From Ruminococcus sp. zg-924 (lineage in GTDB: Bacteria > Bacillota > Clostridia > Oscillospirales > Acutalibacteraceae), in NCBI RefSeq assembly GCF_024433635.1, contig NZ_WNJZ01000016.1, forward strand, positions 1 through 61,823: 61,823 nucleotides of DNA, written 5' to 3'. The notes below the pieces were generated by a model. The model ran no database searches. It worked only from the letters and a program-made list of their open reading frames with translations, and was not told the origin of the DNA. Of the stretch, positions 61,544 through 61,823 are shown one piece after another; positions within the stretch are counted from its first letter, which is position 1; every line of letters begins with the position of its first letter. A program made the translations under genes and the position numbers.

Positions 61544-61701
61544 ATGCCGAGAAATCAATTTCAGAGAATGGTGTTCGCCTTTGCACAGTAGTTGTTACAG
61601 TTCACGCCTATGTATTTTATAGCCTTTATGTTGTCAACGGAAGCACTCTGATGACAATCACCGGTACAAAATTACCTCGTCAGGGTCAAGCCGAGTTGAT
61701 A
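61544..61701 (+). pseudogene. DUF2798-like membrane protein gene, frameshifted and cut by an IS element
   Basis: AAAGGAAG is eight bases before an ATG coding MPRNQFQRMVFAFA, then the frame meets a TAG at 61589. Reading on in the next frame gives TVVVTVHAYVFYSLYVVNG then STLMTITG, the typical DUF2798 continuation (membrane helix and NG motif). A 1-bp deletion near 61584 explains the shift. About 110 bp later the sequence runs into the IS3-family left end, so the gene is doubly disabled. Confidence 0.75.
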
Positions 61702-61823
61702 TGCACCCCAAAAGTTAGACACTTTTGGAGGTGCATATTTTTATGGGTAAAACAGGAAGAAAAAACAAAGTATATAGTGCAGAATTCAAAATAGGTGTTA
61801 TAATGGATATGCGAGAACACCAT
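61702..61823 (+). mobile_element. IS3-family insertion sequence, left end (truncated by window)
   Basis: TGCACCCCAAAAGT ... ACTTTTGGAGGTGCA is the terminal sequence, starting with TG as IS3 elements do, and forms a 14-bp hairpin with a single bulge. Its right arm contains the orfA ribosome site GGAGG. The right end and target duplication lie outside the window. Confidence 0.85.
61743..61823 (+). CDS. IS3-family transposase OrfA, 5' fragment
   Basis: Twenty-seven codons to the window edge. MGKTGRKNKVYSAEFKIGVI then MDMREHH matches the beginning of the OrfA helix-turn-helix domain (YSAEFK...). GGAGGTG about nine bases upstream of the ATG lies in the terminal hairpin. Confidence 0.85.
   Translation, partial: MGKTGRKNKVYSAEFKIGVIMDMREHH

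Overview
The window looks like a chromosomal segment of a low-GC, anaerobic Gram-positive member of the Clostridia, most like the Oscillospiraceae/Ruminococcaceae. The signs are pyruvate:ferredoxin oxidoreductase, AAAGG/GGAGG ribosome sites with frequent TTG and GTG starts, Ffh/YlxM/KhpA, MecA-like, Nif11-like, WYL and ECF genes, and a secreted protein with a (Glu-Thr)15 linker of the kind found in starch-binding gut Ruminococcus. The species assignment is inference.

Layout. 1-1.2 kb: 5' part of a secreted cohesin-like/starch-module protein, running off the left edge. 1.7-9.3 kb, minus strand: central carbon genes fba, a MutS-like ATPase, gpmI, pyrE, tpiA, pgk. 9.6-11.6 kb: tRNA modification (trmL, mnmA) and a tiny membrane protein. 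11.65-20.25 kb, minus strand: a complete arginine operon argG-H-C-J-B-(GNAT)-D-F with a promoter and a candidate ARG box. 20.4-23.8 kb: flavin reductase plus SDR, a ribbon-helix-helix protein, tRNA-Gly, tRNA-Thr and an XRE regulator. 23.8-27.9 kb: a response regulator, histidine kinase and HtrA operon (secretion-stress type). 28.1-30.6 kb: rbfA-nrnA-truB. 30.8-33.5 kb: CBS/CorC protein and the ilvA-ridA pair. 33.8-37.6 kb: pyruvate:ferredoxin oxidoreductase. 37.7-40.7 kb: ylxM-ffh-rpsP-khpA and a phosphodiesterase. 40.8-41.75 kb: three small uncharacterised genes in tandem. 41.8-44.9 kb: GntR(YtrA type)-ABC ATPase-permease-CPBP protease behind a promoter overlapped by a 19-bp palindrome. 45-49.9 kb: ECF S component, ABC-F ATPase, trpS, aminotransferase. 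50.1-54.7 kb: tRNA-Leu with an orphan gene behind it, a cytoplasmic GH13 glucosidase, an amidohydrolase, a MecA-like adaptor and rpe. 54.75-59.8 kb: a 1,422-residue acidic repeat protein fused to a P-type-ATPase-like membrane region whose catalytic motifs are lost, then rlmB. 60-61.8 kb: an orphan Nif11-type peptide, a WYL regulator, a frameshifted DUF2798 gene and the left end of an IS3-family element at the right edge.

How it fits together. Most of the window is core metabolism and translation arranged in short operons separated by good intrinsic terminators. The extracellular starch-type protein, the cytoplasmic GH13 enzyme, glycolysis and PFOR together suggest a saccharolytic anaerobe. 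The most unusual gene is the repeat/pseudo-P-type-ATPase protein. The next most unusual are the orphan Nif11 peptide, the small-protein trio, and the decayed, IS-hit right edge. No CRISPR array, prophage or rRNA is visible.
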